Positions 42,401-48,717 of a stretch of 48,717 bases of DNA are shown here, piece after piece. Position 1 is the first letter of the stretch; each line of letters begins with the position of its first letter. Made by a program: the position numbers and the translations under genes. The stretch is from Lachnospiraceae bacterium. GTDB lineage: Bacteria; Bacillota; Clostridia; Lachnospirales; Lachnospiraceae. The notes below the pieces were generated by a model, which saw only the letters and a program-made list of their open reading frames with translations, was not told the origin of the DNA and did no database searches. The stretch lies in contig JAILHY010000143.1 of the NCBI GenBank assembly GCA_024695575.1, forward strand, positions 1-48,717. The letters are read 5' to 3'.

Positions 42401-43665
42401 CCTGTGAAGGTTGAAAACCAGGTGTTACCTATCCTGTCGTGAATGATGGATCTTATCCTCGAACCCTTGAAATATTCGGTAAACTTGTTCTCTATCTCGT
42501 GATAATCCCTGTCTACTATCCTAAGGCCGTCATCCGTTCCTATATAAAGATTGGCTCCCACTTTGCAGGTGGTATTGGTTACCTCGGGATCTATGCCTGC
42601 CGCTCCCGTTATATCAAGGAAATTATTGGAAACAAGCTTCATAACTCCGTATCTTGAGGAAGCAAACCACATATTTCCCTGATAATCCGAAGTCATCATT
42701 TCGTAGGAATCTTTGATCGGAACACTGGTAAAAGGAATGAAATCATTGTTTTCATCCACATATCCCGCAACCTTGACGGTTGTTACCCACAGGCGGTCGC
42801 AGGCATAATGAAGCCAGTGTATGTTCTCGGCATCCCCTGTATCAATGCGGTCCATTACACCCGCAGTCTCACCGACTCTTCCGTGATAAATGCGATTGCT
42901 GCTGGTTCCGAAATACAGAGTTTCAGGAGCCTTTGGGTCAGCCAGTATGGTAGTGACCTGACCTATGAAAAGGTCCTCGCTTGTATAGTACTTTTCAATT
43001 CCTTTTTCAGAGATTGAAAAGACCTGTCCGTTTCCCGTATTTCCGTAAACATTTCCTGCCACATCACTTACAAGTCTTAATATCCTGGCATTGTCGATCC
43101 TTTCATCCTCAATGAGATGAAGCTTCATGTCCGGATCGACATAGGAGACTCCGGCGGTGGAGCCAATATATACGTTTCCTTTTGCATCCTCTGCAAAGGT
43201 ACGTATGGAGTTGGAGGAAAGCCCGTCGGCCTTGGTGAATCTGGTCCTGTCAAGCCCGTCTATCACCACGACTCCGCTGTCATTGGTGGCAACCCAGACC
43301 CTGCCGCGACTGTCTTCAAAAAGCCCTCTGCCGCTTGTAAGGCCGTCCGTAACCGGAAGACGCTCGAAACGCACTCCGTCGTACTTTACGATACCGCTGT
43401 AGCCGCCGATCCAGATATAGCCGTCACTGGTGCAGAGGATGCAGTTTGCCTCGGATGTAGGCAGTCCGTTGGACGCATCGTACAAAACCGGCAGGAAATA
43501 AACTCCCGGAAGCTGGTAACTAGCCGCGTAACCTCCTCCCGAAGCATAATTTATGCTCTGCTCTTCAATTGTTTCTGCCCCGTCAGCTGCAGCGGTCGTT
43601 CCCGTACACATGAGAAACGCCGCCAAAAGAAAGACGAAGACATTAACAAGGTTTCTTTTCATCAT
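39430..43665 (-). CDS. Reg_prop hybrid histidine kinase with receiver and Hpt domains
   Basis: 1411 residues. Signal peptide (1-26), then about 14 Reg_prop beta-propeller repeats (GYIWIGGYSGIVKYDG type) up to about residue 650, a Y_Y_Y domain, one TM helix (about 767-787), HisKA with NMSHEIRTPIN (His near 821), HATPase with LLTNAVKYTDEG and GTGLGLDISK, a receiver (phospho-Asp in VVLLDHMMPGMDG near 1125) and a C-terminal Hpt (KVHALKSSARIIG). Unlike Bacteroides HTCS it has no AraC DNA-binding domain. A periplasmic-like propeller on the outside suggests a polysaccharide or solute signal. Confidence 0.92.
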   Translation of the reverse strand: MMKRNLVNVFVFLLAAFLMCTGTTAAADGAETIEEQSINYASGGGYAASYQLPGVYFLPVLYDASNGLPTSEANCILCTSDGYIWIGGYSGIVKYDGVRFERLPVTDGLTSGRGLFEDSRGRVWVATNDSGVVVIDGLDRTRFTKADGLSSNSIRTFAEDAKGNVYIGSTAGVSYVDPDMKLHLIEDERIDNARILRLVSDVAGNVYGNTGNGQVFSISEKGIEKYYTSEDLFIGQVTTILADPKAPETLYFGTSSNRIYHGRVGETAGVMDRIDTGDAENIHWLHYACDRLWVTTVKVAGYVDENNDFIPFTSVPIKDSYEMMTSDYQGNMWFASSRYGVMKLVSNNFLDITGAAGIDPEVTNTTCKVGANLYIGTDDGLRIVDRDYHEIENKFTEYFKGSRIRSIIHDRIGNTWFSTFTGGHGLVWLDRAGKLTDINVYQGMPTNEIRCAYEMKDGRIVVGTNKGVAVVTEGKVGRIYNSSDGLSNMVILTICEGDDGEIIAGSDGDGLYIIKNGKVTHLSTEDGLGSDVIMRVKRDEKHGVIWVITSSSVDYIRNGKIENVSSFPYNNNFDVVVNENDDLWFLSSMGIYVVNGTSAIHDDIKSYKLYDTAGGLTSVPISHCYSGLDDAGNLYIAGQTGVSVVNINNFKNFSNVPKVGVRSITYDGEEILPDHTGTYRIPEGTGRIQIVPAVLDYTVSDPFVSMHLEGLDQDGITANQSKMTALEYTRLNYGNYVLHIEVKDARNRNVITGRKYTIVKIPGFIERQSVQVIGILFLIAAIGIAVWRILTGTVIKKQYVQIQEARDEAERANSAKSRFLANMSHEIRTPINTIMGMDEMILREDTKTASREYYGPVTGYARNIKYASESLLNLINDLLDISKIESGKMHLVEQEYDTVELLRGLTTMIRGRADDRKLYFDLEIDETLPRRLYGDGGKIKQIVLNLLTNAVKYTDEGGFTLSIRVIERTEAGVSLQISVKDTGIGVKKEDLDKLFSAYERLDEVKNSNIQGTGLGLDISKQFAELMGGKLWCESVYGEGSEFIFTLKQKIVDSAGIGVFIEESPEGGKSGYKPSFIAPDADILVVDDTPMNLNVIKGLLKPTKVFVTTAGSGEECLAKIASNDFNVVLLDHMMPGMDGLETLEKIRETHPDLPVYALTANATSGGEEFYVSKGFNGYLTKPIDIVAVEHAIMRHLPEKMMSKPTEEDVVEEDNTLTEDLEWVKEAEGISAEDGIKNSGGASQYAFTLKLFYDNIDDNSAVIEKAYADGDLKLATVKVHALKSSARIIGALKLSEACQALENAGNAGDMEYIEANRDKVLSDYRAFKDILKRVDVEEETEFFKPDISPSDLKDAYSALKDVIPQMDFDSVEMILMQLHDFKLQPRDEQIISEIETAFKNVDWDKMEEVIGNV

Positions 43666-45866
43666 ATCTCCTGATATTTATTAAGTACCTTCTTAACCTC
43701 GGCCGCAGATTCAACGAAAACCTCGACACAGAGGGGATCGAACTGTGTTCCTGATCCTTCACTGATTATCCTTACCGCTTCATCAAAGGGAAGGGCAGAT
43801 TTGTAAACTCGTGAAGAAGAAAGCGCATCAAATACATCGGCAACCGCCATGACTCTTGCAGAAAGTGGAATGACTTCGCCGTGAAGCCCCTCAGGATAGC
43901 CCTTACCGTCCCATCTTTCGTGGTGGTAGGCCGCCATGTTCCTGGCTTCCTTCAGGTAATTATCGCCTTCCATCGAACTGATGGCGTTTTCGAGGATTCT
44001 TTTACCTGAGGTGGTGTGGCTTTTCATGATCTCGTATTCCTCAGGGCTAAGCTTGCCGGGTTTATTTAAGATGGCATCGGGGATGTTTATCTTGCCCACA
44101 TCGTGTAGTGGCGCGCTCATTTCAACGTCCCGGATGTATTTGTCTGATATCTTCTCGGCGTAGTAACCGTTCTTTTTAAGGCCCTGGAGGATAATGCGCA
44201 CGTAGGCCGCAGTCTTAAGGACGTGAGCACCCGTATCCGAGTCTCTGCTTTCCACCATGTCCGCCATTGTCATAAGCAACACGCTCTGCATTTTGGAAAT
44301 GGCTTCAGTCTTGTTTTTGTTATCGTTAAGCTGATGAACCGTATCACCCGTAAGATTGCAAAGAGCCCTGTAAAGCTGCTCGATCTCGTCCCCGGTACGA
44401 ATGTCAAGTTCCTCGATTCGCTCGTAGCTTTCCTCGTTGGCACCGCCCCTTGAATCCACCAGCTCGTTGGCATAATAAGTCATGCTGGTTATAGGCATAA
44501 CAATGTGATATCTGGTAGTAAGGATACTGACTGCCACGATGAGGATCAAAAAGCCCGAAAACAGGAGCACAACCCTTCCGAAATACCGGTCAAGGGGGTA
44601 CCTTACAAGACCGTACTCTATATTGGATACCGCGTAGCATACACAGTTTCCGCTCTGGTCATATATGGGACAGTAAGAGGCTATAAAGCTTCCGTACTCA
44701 TCCTCCATCTCTACCGTAGGGATTCTTTCTCCCGCCAAAAGTTCCTCAAGGAAAGAAATGGATGCCTGCTCGAAGCGCACCAGCATTCCGGGCGGATCTC
44801 CGGGAACAAAGCTTCCGTCACTTAATGTTGCATCAAGGTCAAACACCACGTGACAGCCGTCACGCGCTATCTTGTATACATAGAGAAAGGCTATATTTGA
44901 TGAGCTTTCTTTGATGTCGGTGAGTCTTGCCTTGGTTTCCATGTAGCCGGGAGCCGAACTACCCATCTGAAGGTATACGTCGACCTTGGAAGGATCGATC
45001 TCCTTTGATGCAAGGAAAGCCGTCTGAGCTGCGGATGAAGAAAGAGTCTCGATGGTGTTTTCACGGAAACTGATTACGTTAAACGCAAGACATACTACCG
45101 TCATAAGCAGTGTTGAGAGTACCAGAATTATGTTTATACGAAGGCCGATGGAAAACTTTCCCTTGACCTTTCTTTCGGCCCTGACCTGCTCATCCGGTGT
45201 CATGGGCTTCTGGCACCAGGAGGAAAGCTTTACGAGTTTCTTTATCTTGTCAGGCAGGATATAAATGATAAGCAGAGAAACCAGTACAGAAAGTGCCTTG
45301 TCAAGGAAATCCGCCACAAAGGTTGAAACCATATGGCAGCCAAAGACGCTGAGTCCGATGTGCTGTGAAAGCCAGGCAGACATTCTGATGATCATCGGCG
45401 CATCGGAAGGAGTTTCGTAAAGGTACCAGGTTATGGCTCCGCCCAGCCCGCCTCCGATGAGCGCAAGGAGAAGCGTAAACACCAAAAGGCCCGCAGGATT
45501 TCGTTCCCCGTCGTCCTCCGACCGGGTCTTCCCCTGCATTTGCTTTTTCTTTTTCCTGAAAGAAGAATACTCGCCGAAATAGGCAGCTGAAAGAATTGCT
45601 ATCAGCATGTTTAAAGAAGCATAGAAAATGGACTCTCCGTCCATGAAGAAATTGACGGCGTTGGTAACAAAGGCCGTAATAATACCGGGGACCGTGCCGC
45701 CAAGTGCCGTTGCGACTATGATCCCGACCGTATCGATGTAAAAGGGGAGTGCCGTTGCCCTTACGATCGTGGACAACAGAATATTGAGAAGGATTGAAAT
45801 AACCACCAGCAGAATAACCGCAGGATGGATAAATCTGCCTCTCGGATGTGGATACTTACGGCTCAT
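43662..45866 (-). CDS. Membrane HD-GYP phosphodiesterase with ECF-like N-terminal helices
   Basis: 734 residues. The N-terminal part (about 15-220) has five or more membrane helices (TALPFYIDTVGIIVATALGG and following) that resemble ECF-type or MASE-like membrane sensors. A second TM flanks an extracytoplasmic domain (about 250-410), a HAMP-like linker follows, then HD-GYP: GAHVLKTAAYV, PLHDVGKINIPD (near 586), AYHHERWDGKGYPEG (near 647). Complete motif set. ATG 45866 has AGGAGACAGCAC. The stop overlaps the hybrid-kinase ATG (ATGA). Confidence 0.9.
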   Translation of the reverse strand: MSRKYPHPRGRFIHPAVILLVVISILLNILLSTIVRATALPFYIDTVGIIVATALGGTVPGIITAFVTNAVNFFMDGESIFYASLNMLIAILSAAYFGEYSSFRKKKKQMQGKTRSEDDGERNPAGLLVFTLLLALIGGGLGGAITWYLYETPSDAPMIIRMSAWLSQHIGLSVFGCHMVSTFVADFLDKALSVLVSLLIIYILPDKIKKLVKLSSWCQKPMTPDEQVRAERKVKGKFSIGLRINIILVLSTLLMTVVCLAFNVISFRENTIETLSSSAAQTAFLASKEIDPSKVDVYLQMGSSAPGYMETKARLTDIKESSSNIAFLYVYKIARDGCHVVFDLDATLSDGSFVPGDPPGMLVRFEQASISFLEELLAGERIPTVEMEDEYGSFIASYCPIYDQSGNCVCYAVSNIEYGLVRYPLDRYFGRVVLLFSGFLILIVAVSILTTRYHIVMPITSMTYYANELVDSRGGANEESYERIEELDIRTGDEIEQLYRALCNLTGDTVHQLNDNKNKTEAISKMQSVLLMTMADMVESRDSDTGAHVLKTAAYVRIILQGLKKNGYYAEKISDKYIRDVEMSAPLHDVGKINIPDAILNKPGKLSPEEYEIMKSHTTSGKRILENAISSMEGDNYLKEARNMAAYHHERWDGKGYPEGLHGEVIPLSARVMAVADVFDALSSSRVYKSALPFDEAVRIISEGSGTQFDPLCVEVFVESAAEVKKVLNKYQEI

Positions 45867-45886
45867 GTGCTGTCTCCTGTTTTCCG

Positions 45887-46651
45887 TCACTTAGCATTCT
45901 GAAGGATGAAAAATTTCTTTAACTCCTCCAAAAGATCGTCTTTCTGGATACTTTTGAGGAAGTAACCTTCGGGATGCAACGCAACCACGGCCATAACGCT
46001 TTCTTTGTCACTCTTACCCGTTAAGAACATGACGGGGATGGAGCTTGTTTCGGAATCACTCCTTAGCATTTCAAGGACCTGAGGACCGGAAGTTACCGGC
46101 ATTTCGTGGTCAAGAAGAATCAGATCAACCTTGTTTTTGCCAAGGAACTTAATGGCCTGGAGCCCCGAGCTTGCAAGGGAAACCTTGTAGGAGCCCATCA
46201 GCCATTGTCTGACTATATTAAGATACTGCGGATCGTCGTCCACAATTAGAATGCTCTTTTTGAAATCGCCGGATTCCATCTTGCTGTAATAGTCCTTGAG
46301 CGTTGATGAAAACTCGGTGTTGTCGACAGGGCGCGGGAATGACGCATAAATAAACTGTCCGGGGATATGATCGCAGACATAGTTTATATCCGACTGTTCC
46401 CCTACTATTATAAGCTTGGCGTCCTTTTCCTCGATATTATCCAAGAGAAAATGCAGAACGTCTTCTCTGGGCCTTGTACCCTCTTCCATGTAAAGTGTCA
46501 AAAGCGGCGCGTCTTTCCAGTGTGAATTGATATCATCAACCGTATCCTTTATGAAGACGCATTCCACTCCCGCGTCCTGCACCTTTTTCACAAGAACGCG
46601 AGTTATAAAGGATTCTTTTTCCGCTATAAAAAGCATACGCTTGGCAAGCAT
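45887..46651 (-). CDS. Two-domain response regulator (pseudo-receiver plus receiver)
   Basis: 254 residues. Residues 1-115 resemble a receiver without its Asp set (FIAEKESFITRVLVKKVQDA). Residues 125-250 are a true CheY-like receiver: ILIVDDDPQ, LILLDHEMPV (phospho-Asp near 178), MFLTGKSD and YFLKSI. No output domain is present, so it likely acts by protein contact, for example as relay partner of the Hpt domain of the hybrid kinase made from the same operon. RBS GGGGGAACGG. First gene of this operon. Confidence 0.85.
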   Translation of the reverse strand: MLAKRMLFIAEKESFITRVLVKKVQDAGVECVFIKDTVDDINSHWKDAPLLTLYMEEGTRPREDVLHFLLDNIEEKDAKLIIVGEQSDINYVCDHIPGQFIYASFPRPVDNTEFSSTLKDYYSKMESGDFKKSILIVDDDPQYLNIVRQWLMGSYKVSLASSGLQAIKFLGKNKVDLILLDHEMPVTSGPQVLEMLRSDSETSSIPVMFLTGKSDKESVMAVVALHPEGYFLKSIQKDDLLEELKKFFILQNAK

Positions 46652-46700
46652 TAACCGTTCCCCCAATGAATGTCATATGTATAGATTCCGCAACATCATC

Positions 46701-46706
46701 ATTATA
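46701..46706 (-). promoter_or_regulatory. Candidate -10 box of the response regulator operon
   Basis: TATAAT on the minus strand, 49 bases before the start codon. The -35 region (ATTCAC at 17 bases) is poor, so activation may be needed. An inverted repeat, GATCGAACCC/GGGTTCGGTC, at 46746-46768 lies further upstream. Confidence 0.4.
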
Positions 46707-46787
46707 TACCAAAAAACATGGCTGTGAATTAACAATTTTGGGAATAGACCGAACCCTCAGGGTTCGATCCTACGCGTATGCTCCTAT

Positions 46788-46830
46788 AACAGAAAAAGCC
46801 TCGATCTAAAACGACCGGGGCTTTTCTGTT
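46788..46830 (-). terminator. Terminator after tRNA-Arg (bidirectional)
   Basis: AACAGAAAAGCC/GGCTTTTTCTGTT arms with a CCGGTCG...CGATCTA-type centre. The arms contain A- and T-runs so it can work on both strands. It is 9 bases after the tRNA. Confidence 0.8.
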
Positions 46831-46838
46831 ATATGAAG

Positions 46839-46912
46839 CGTGCGCAAAAGGATTCGAACCCTCGACCTTCTGGTCCGTAGCCAGACGCTCTATCCAGCTG
46901 AGCTATGCGCAC
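46839..46912 (-). tRNA. tRNA-Arg(ACG)
   Basis: 74-base cloverleaf: acceptor GTGCGCA/TGCGCAC with discriminator G, D-arm AGCTCAGCTGGATAGAGC, anticodon stem TCTGG/CCAGA with loop CTACGGA giving anticodon ACG (A34 becomes inosine), and T-arm with GGTTCGAATCC. CCA is not encoded, so it is added by the nucleotidyltransferase. Confidence 0.95.
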
Positions 46913-46964
46913 ATTTCATGCCGTTCTTTGTCGGCACGAAAAGTATGTTATCACAGAGAAATAA

Positions 46965-48443
46965 TTAAGTCAAGTACTTATTTGCATCATCATCAAGTTT
47001 AAAATTAATGGTGATAACGAGCCTGGTCCCGCCGGATCCCTGACCCTTGATATCAAGGCGTCCCTTCATAAGTTCAAGGATGCACTTACTGATTAAGAAG
47101 CCCGTTCCCGTTGCACTTATATGCCCGCCGTCGCTTTCGGCTTCGTTAAAGAAAGTATCGTAAACCTCGGAAATGCTGCTTTCATCCACCGAGAGGCTGT
47201 CACCTGCTATGGAAACCTCGAAATGAGCCTTGCCGTTTAACGTTCCCACTTCTTTGGCCTCAACAAGAAGTGAACTTCCCTTGTCAGAGAAATCAATGGA
47301 ATAATCAAGCAGTCTCTTGATGATTGAATAAAAACGGGCTCTGTCGCCGATCACATCCGTGTGGGTTATGTCATTGACAACGGCTACCGCAATGTTACGC
47401 GCCTCAGCCTGTGCGGAATTGGCTTCAACCGCTTCCTCAACCACTTCTTTTAAATTCATGGGAGCGTCGTAAAACTCCACATCCTGACTCTCGATGGCAC
47501 TGATATCAACTATGTCGTTGATAAGGAAGGACATTCTTTCCGCGGAGCTTACAATGCGCTCAGCGTTTTCTTTAAGCCCCGGTATGGCCTCCGCTTCGGC
47601 CGCAACCATGCTGGCGTTTCCGGAAATCTCATTTAAGGGCGTAAGGAGTTCCTTTGAAACATTGGAAAGGAATATGTTCTTGGTATTATTTGCTTTTTCG
47701 GCCTGCTTGAGAGCGGTCTTGTAGGCTGCAGTGCTGTCTTTCTTTTCCCTGACCTCGGCATCAACGTCCGCAAAACCAACAATGAGCTTGGTGTTGGAAC
47801 CGTCGCACTTGGTAACCTTCATCTCAAAGTAATTGGGACGGCCGTTCTTGTCACCGATATAAATATAGGTGTAGTAATCTCTGGTGGAAAGCTTGTCTTT
47901 GAGATTCTCTCTGGATAACTCGCGGATAAACTCATCCTTGTAGGTAGGATCAACAATCCTGTCGCAGTAAGACTGAACATACCACTCGTAGGAATGCTTC
48001 TCGGAATACTCCTTGCCCATGTAGTGCACGATACGGTCCGTAAGAGAAAGAAAATCGATGTCTCCTGTCACAAGGTCGATGTAATAAGCTGCCGTAAAAT
48101 TGGAACAAAGAGACTTGATTATATTAACCTGATTGCTGCTGGAGCGCTCAAGCATCTTCCCGCTTTTCTGGAAATGCTCGCTGAATTTCTTGGACTGAAC
48201 CGTCATATAAAAGTTCATGCAAAGAGTTGCGGTCATTGCAATTACTGACCACAATCCTACTGTGTTAAAAGAAATTCGATTGTTCTCATACGGCACGAAA
48301 ACAGCCACCAGCACTATGGTCAGAAACCACAGTACAAAACCCACAACCATTGCAACACTTCTGAATATTCCCATTGCACGGCCGTGAGCGGCAAGATCGC
48401 TGATGTCAGCTGAATTCTGTGATGCTTCTTTGATATCAGACAT
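46965..48443 (-). CDS. Degenerate membrane histidine kinase (no phospho-acceptor His)
   Basis: 492 residues. Two TM helices (about 30-52 and 61-82), a PAS-like domain (about 110-235) related to the tail modules of the PAS-EAL protein, then a kinase core. In the HisKA position the motif reads LSNVSKELLTPLNE, with Lys where the His of SHEIRTPLN should be. The N-box has LLDYSIDFSDKG instead of the Asn motif, and the G1 box DxGxG is lost (AGDSLSVD), while the final GTGFLISKCILELMKG fits. It is probably a non-catalytic pseudokinase sensor. RBS AGAGGGG. Confidence 0.85.
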   Translation of the reverse strand: MSDIKEASQNSADISDLAAHGRAMGIFRSVAMVVGFVLWFLTIVLVAVFVPYENNRISFNTVGLWSVIAMTATLCMNFYMTVQSKKFSEHFQKSGKMLERSSSNQVNIIKSLCSNFTAAYYIDLVTGDIDFLSLTDRIVHYMGKEYSEKHSYEWYVQSYCDRIVDPTYKDEFIRELSRENLKDKLSTRDYYTYIYIGDKNGRPNYFEMKVTKCDGSNTKLIVGFADVDAEVREKKDSTAAYKTALKQAEKANNTKNIFLSNVSKELLTPLNEISGNASMVAAEAEAIPGLKENAERIVSSAERMSFLINDIVDISAIESQDVEFYDAPMNLKEVVEEAVEANSAQAEARNIAVAVVNDITHTDVIGDRARFYSIIKRLLDYSIDFSDKGSSLLVEAKEVGTLNGKAHFEVSIAGDSLSVDESSISEVYDTFFNEAESDGGHISATGTGFLISKCILELMKGRLDIKGQGSGGTRLVITINFKLDDDANKYLT

Positions 48444-48523
48444 ACTGTACCCCTCTTCTATCTGTCAATTTATCATATAATAAACAAACTATAAACCAGT
48501 TAACAAATCTTTTAGAATTTTTG

Positions 48524-48550
48524 TTAGCACTCACCCTTGACGAGTGCTAA
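48524..48550. promoter_or_regulatory. CIRCE element (HrcA operator)
   Basis: Perfect TTAGCACTC, nine bases, GAGTGCTAA, the consensus bound by the HrcA repressor. It overlaps the -35 element of the promoter below, giving heat-shock control of hsp20. Confidence 0.97.
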
Positions 48551-48565
48551 CAACAGGTGTATAAC
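48537..48565 (+). promoter_or_regulatory. Sigma-A promoter of hsp20, overlapping CIRCE
   Basis: TTGACG (48537-48542), 17-base spacer, TATAAC (48560-48565), about 70 bases before the start codon. HrcA bound at CIRCE would cover the -35 element. Confidence 0.7.
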
Positions 48566-48635
48566 AAAATCATCAGAAGAATACCTGATAAACAACATTA
48601 CTAACCACACATTAATATATAAGGAGGTATTGATT

Positions 48636-48717
48636 ATGTTTATGCCCAGTTTATTTGATGAATTTTTCTTTGATGCACCCAAGAGCGCAAGGAGACCTTC
48701 CATTCCCCAGATAATGA
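48636..48717 (+). CDS. Small heat shock protein Hsp20, N-terminal part (cut by window edge)
   Basis: 27 codons are visible, starting MFMPSLFDEFFFDAPKS. The short Leu/Met/Pro start with FDEFF-like residues is typical of Clostridia Hsp20 genes, and the CIRCE site upstream supports a chaperone. A very strong RBS (AAGGAGG) precedes the ATG. The crystallin domain is outside the window, so identity rests on the N-terminus and regulation. Confidence 0.75.
   Translation, partial: MFMPSLFDEFFFDAPKSARRPSIPQIM

Noticed and set aside
43117-43674. Plus-strand open frame of 185 codons opposite the hybrid kinase
   Set aside because: Antisense to the signal peptide and propeller repeats of an intact gene, with no RBS or promoter.
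46746-46786. tRNA remnant or attachment site: GGTTCGATCC next to tRNA-Arg
   Set aside because: The T-arm-like GGTTCGATCC is part of a simple inverted repeat, no other tRNA parts are near, and no integrase or phage genes flank it.
1-48717. CRISPR arrays, integrases or insertion sequences
   Set aside because: No regularly spaced repeats, transposase or integrase genes were seen; only short palindromic repeats are present.

Overview
The window looks like a chromosomal segment of an anaerobic gut or rumen Clostridia, most likely Lachnospiraceae. The reasons are a glycyl-radical microcompartment locus of the fucose/rhamnose type, AAGGAGG-type ribosome binding sites, consensus sigma-A promoters, a CIRCE/HrcA heat-shock site, and many c-di-GMP and Reg_prop-type sensor proteins. 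The lineage is inferred from gene content only. Nearly every gene is on the minus strand; only rpsT and the hsp20 at the right edge are on the plus strand.

Region 1 (1-13,378, minus) is a bacterial microcompartment operon of the GRM5 type. In transcription order it has: B12-independent diol dehydratase (glycyl radical enzyme), its activase, a PduU/EutS-like shell protein, an EutP/PduV-like GTPase, a class II sugar-phosphate aldolase, CoA-acylating aldehyde dehydrogenase, a zinc alcohol dehydrogenase, three BMC-H shell proteins, PduL, an EutN vertex protein, PduS, PduT, a DeoR regulator, a small Lys/Ala-rich protein and rhamnulokinase (cut by the edge). The inferred pathway is L-rhamnulose-1-phosphate (and perhaps L-fuculose-1-phosphate) to DHAP plus lactaldehyde, then 1,2-propanediol, propionaldehyde, and propanol or propionyl-CoA/propionyl phosphate. 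A perfect TTGACA-17-TATAAT promoter with 10-bp repeats and two palindromes precedes the operon.

Region 2 (13,568-22,861, minus) is a sulfur-amino-acid operon. A LysR regulator is followed by a 350-base leader and then solute-binding protein, glutathionyl-hydroquinone-reductase-like protein, double-GNAT protein, ABC permease, ABC ATPase, M20 peptidase and two PLP C-S lyases. It resembles the logic of Bacillus ytm/yxe-type uptake and salvage of S-modified cysteines. The leader holds two unannotated small ORFs. The second encodes 34 residues with 6 Cys and 8 Met and lies just upstream of an intrinsic terminator. I read this as a cysteine/methionine-sensing transcription attenuator; it is the most interesting thing in the window.

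Region 3 (22,929-33,382) is housekeeping and competence: a degenerate HD-domain protein, dprA, comM, a large PAS-GGDRF-EAL protein, hemW, lepA, and divergent rpsT with a UUG start. A compact three-hairpin element lies between rpsT and the next gene.

Region 4 (33,560-48,443, minus) is signalling: a membrane EAL protein, a membrane-anchored C39-like protease, and a tight operon of receiver protein, HD-GYP, Reg_prop hybrid kinase, HD-GYP with a novel C-terminal region, and a 45-residue helical ORF. A tRNA-Arg(ACG) and a degenerate histidine kinase that lacks its phospho-acceptor His lie upstream. No intact GGDEF diguanylate cyclase is visible, although four c-di-GMP-degrading domains look intact. 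The window ends in an hsp20 gene under CIRCE control.
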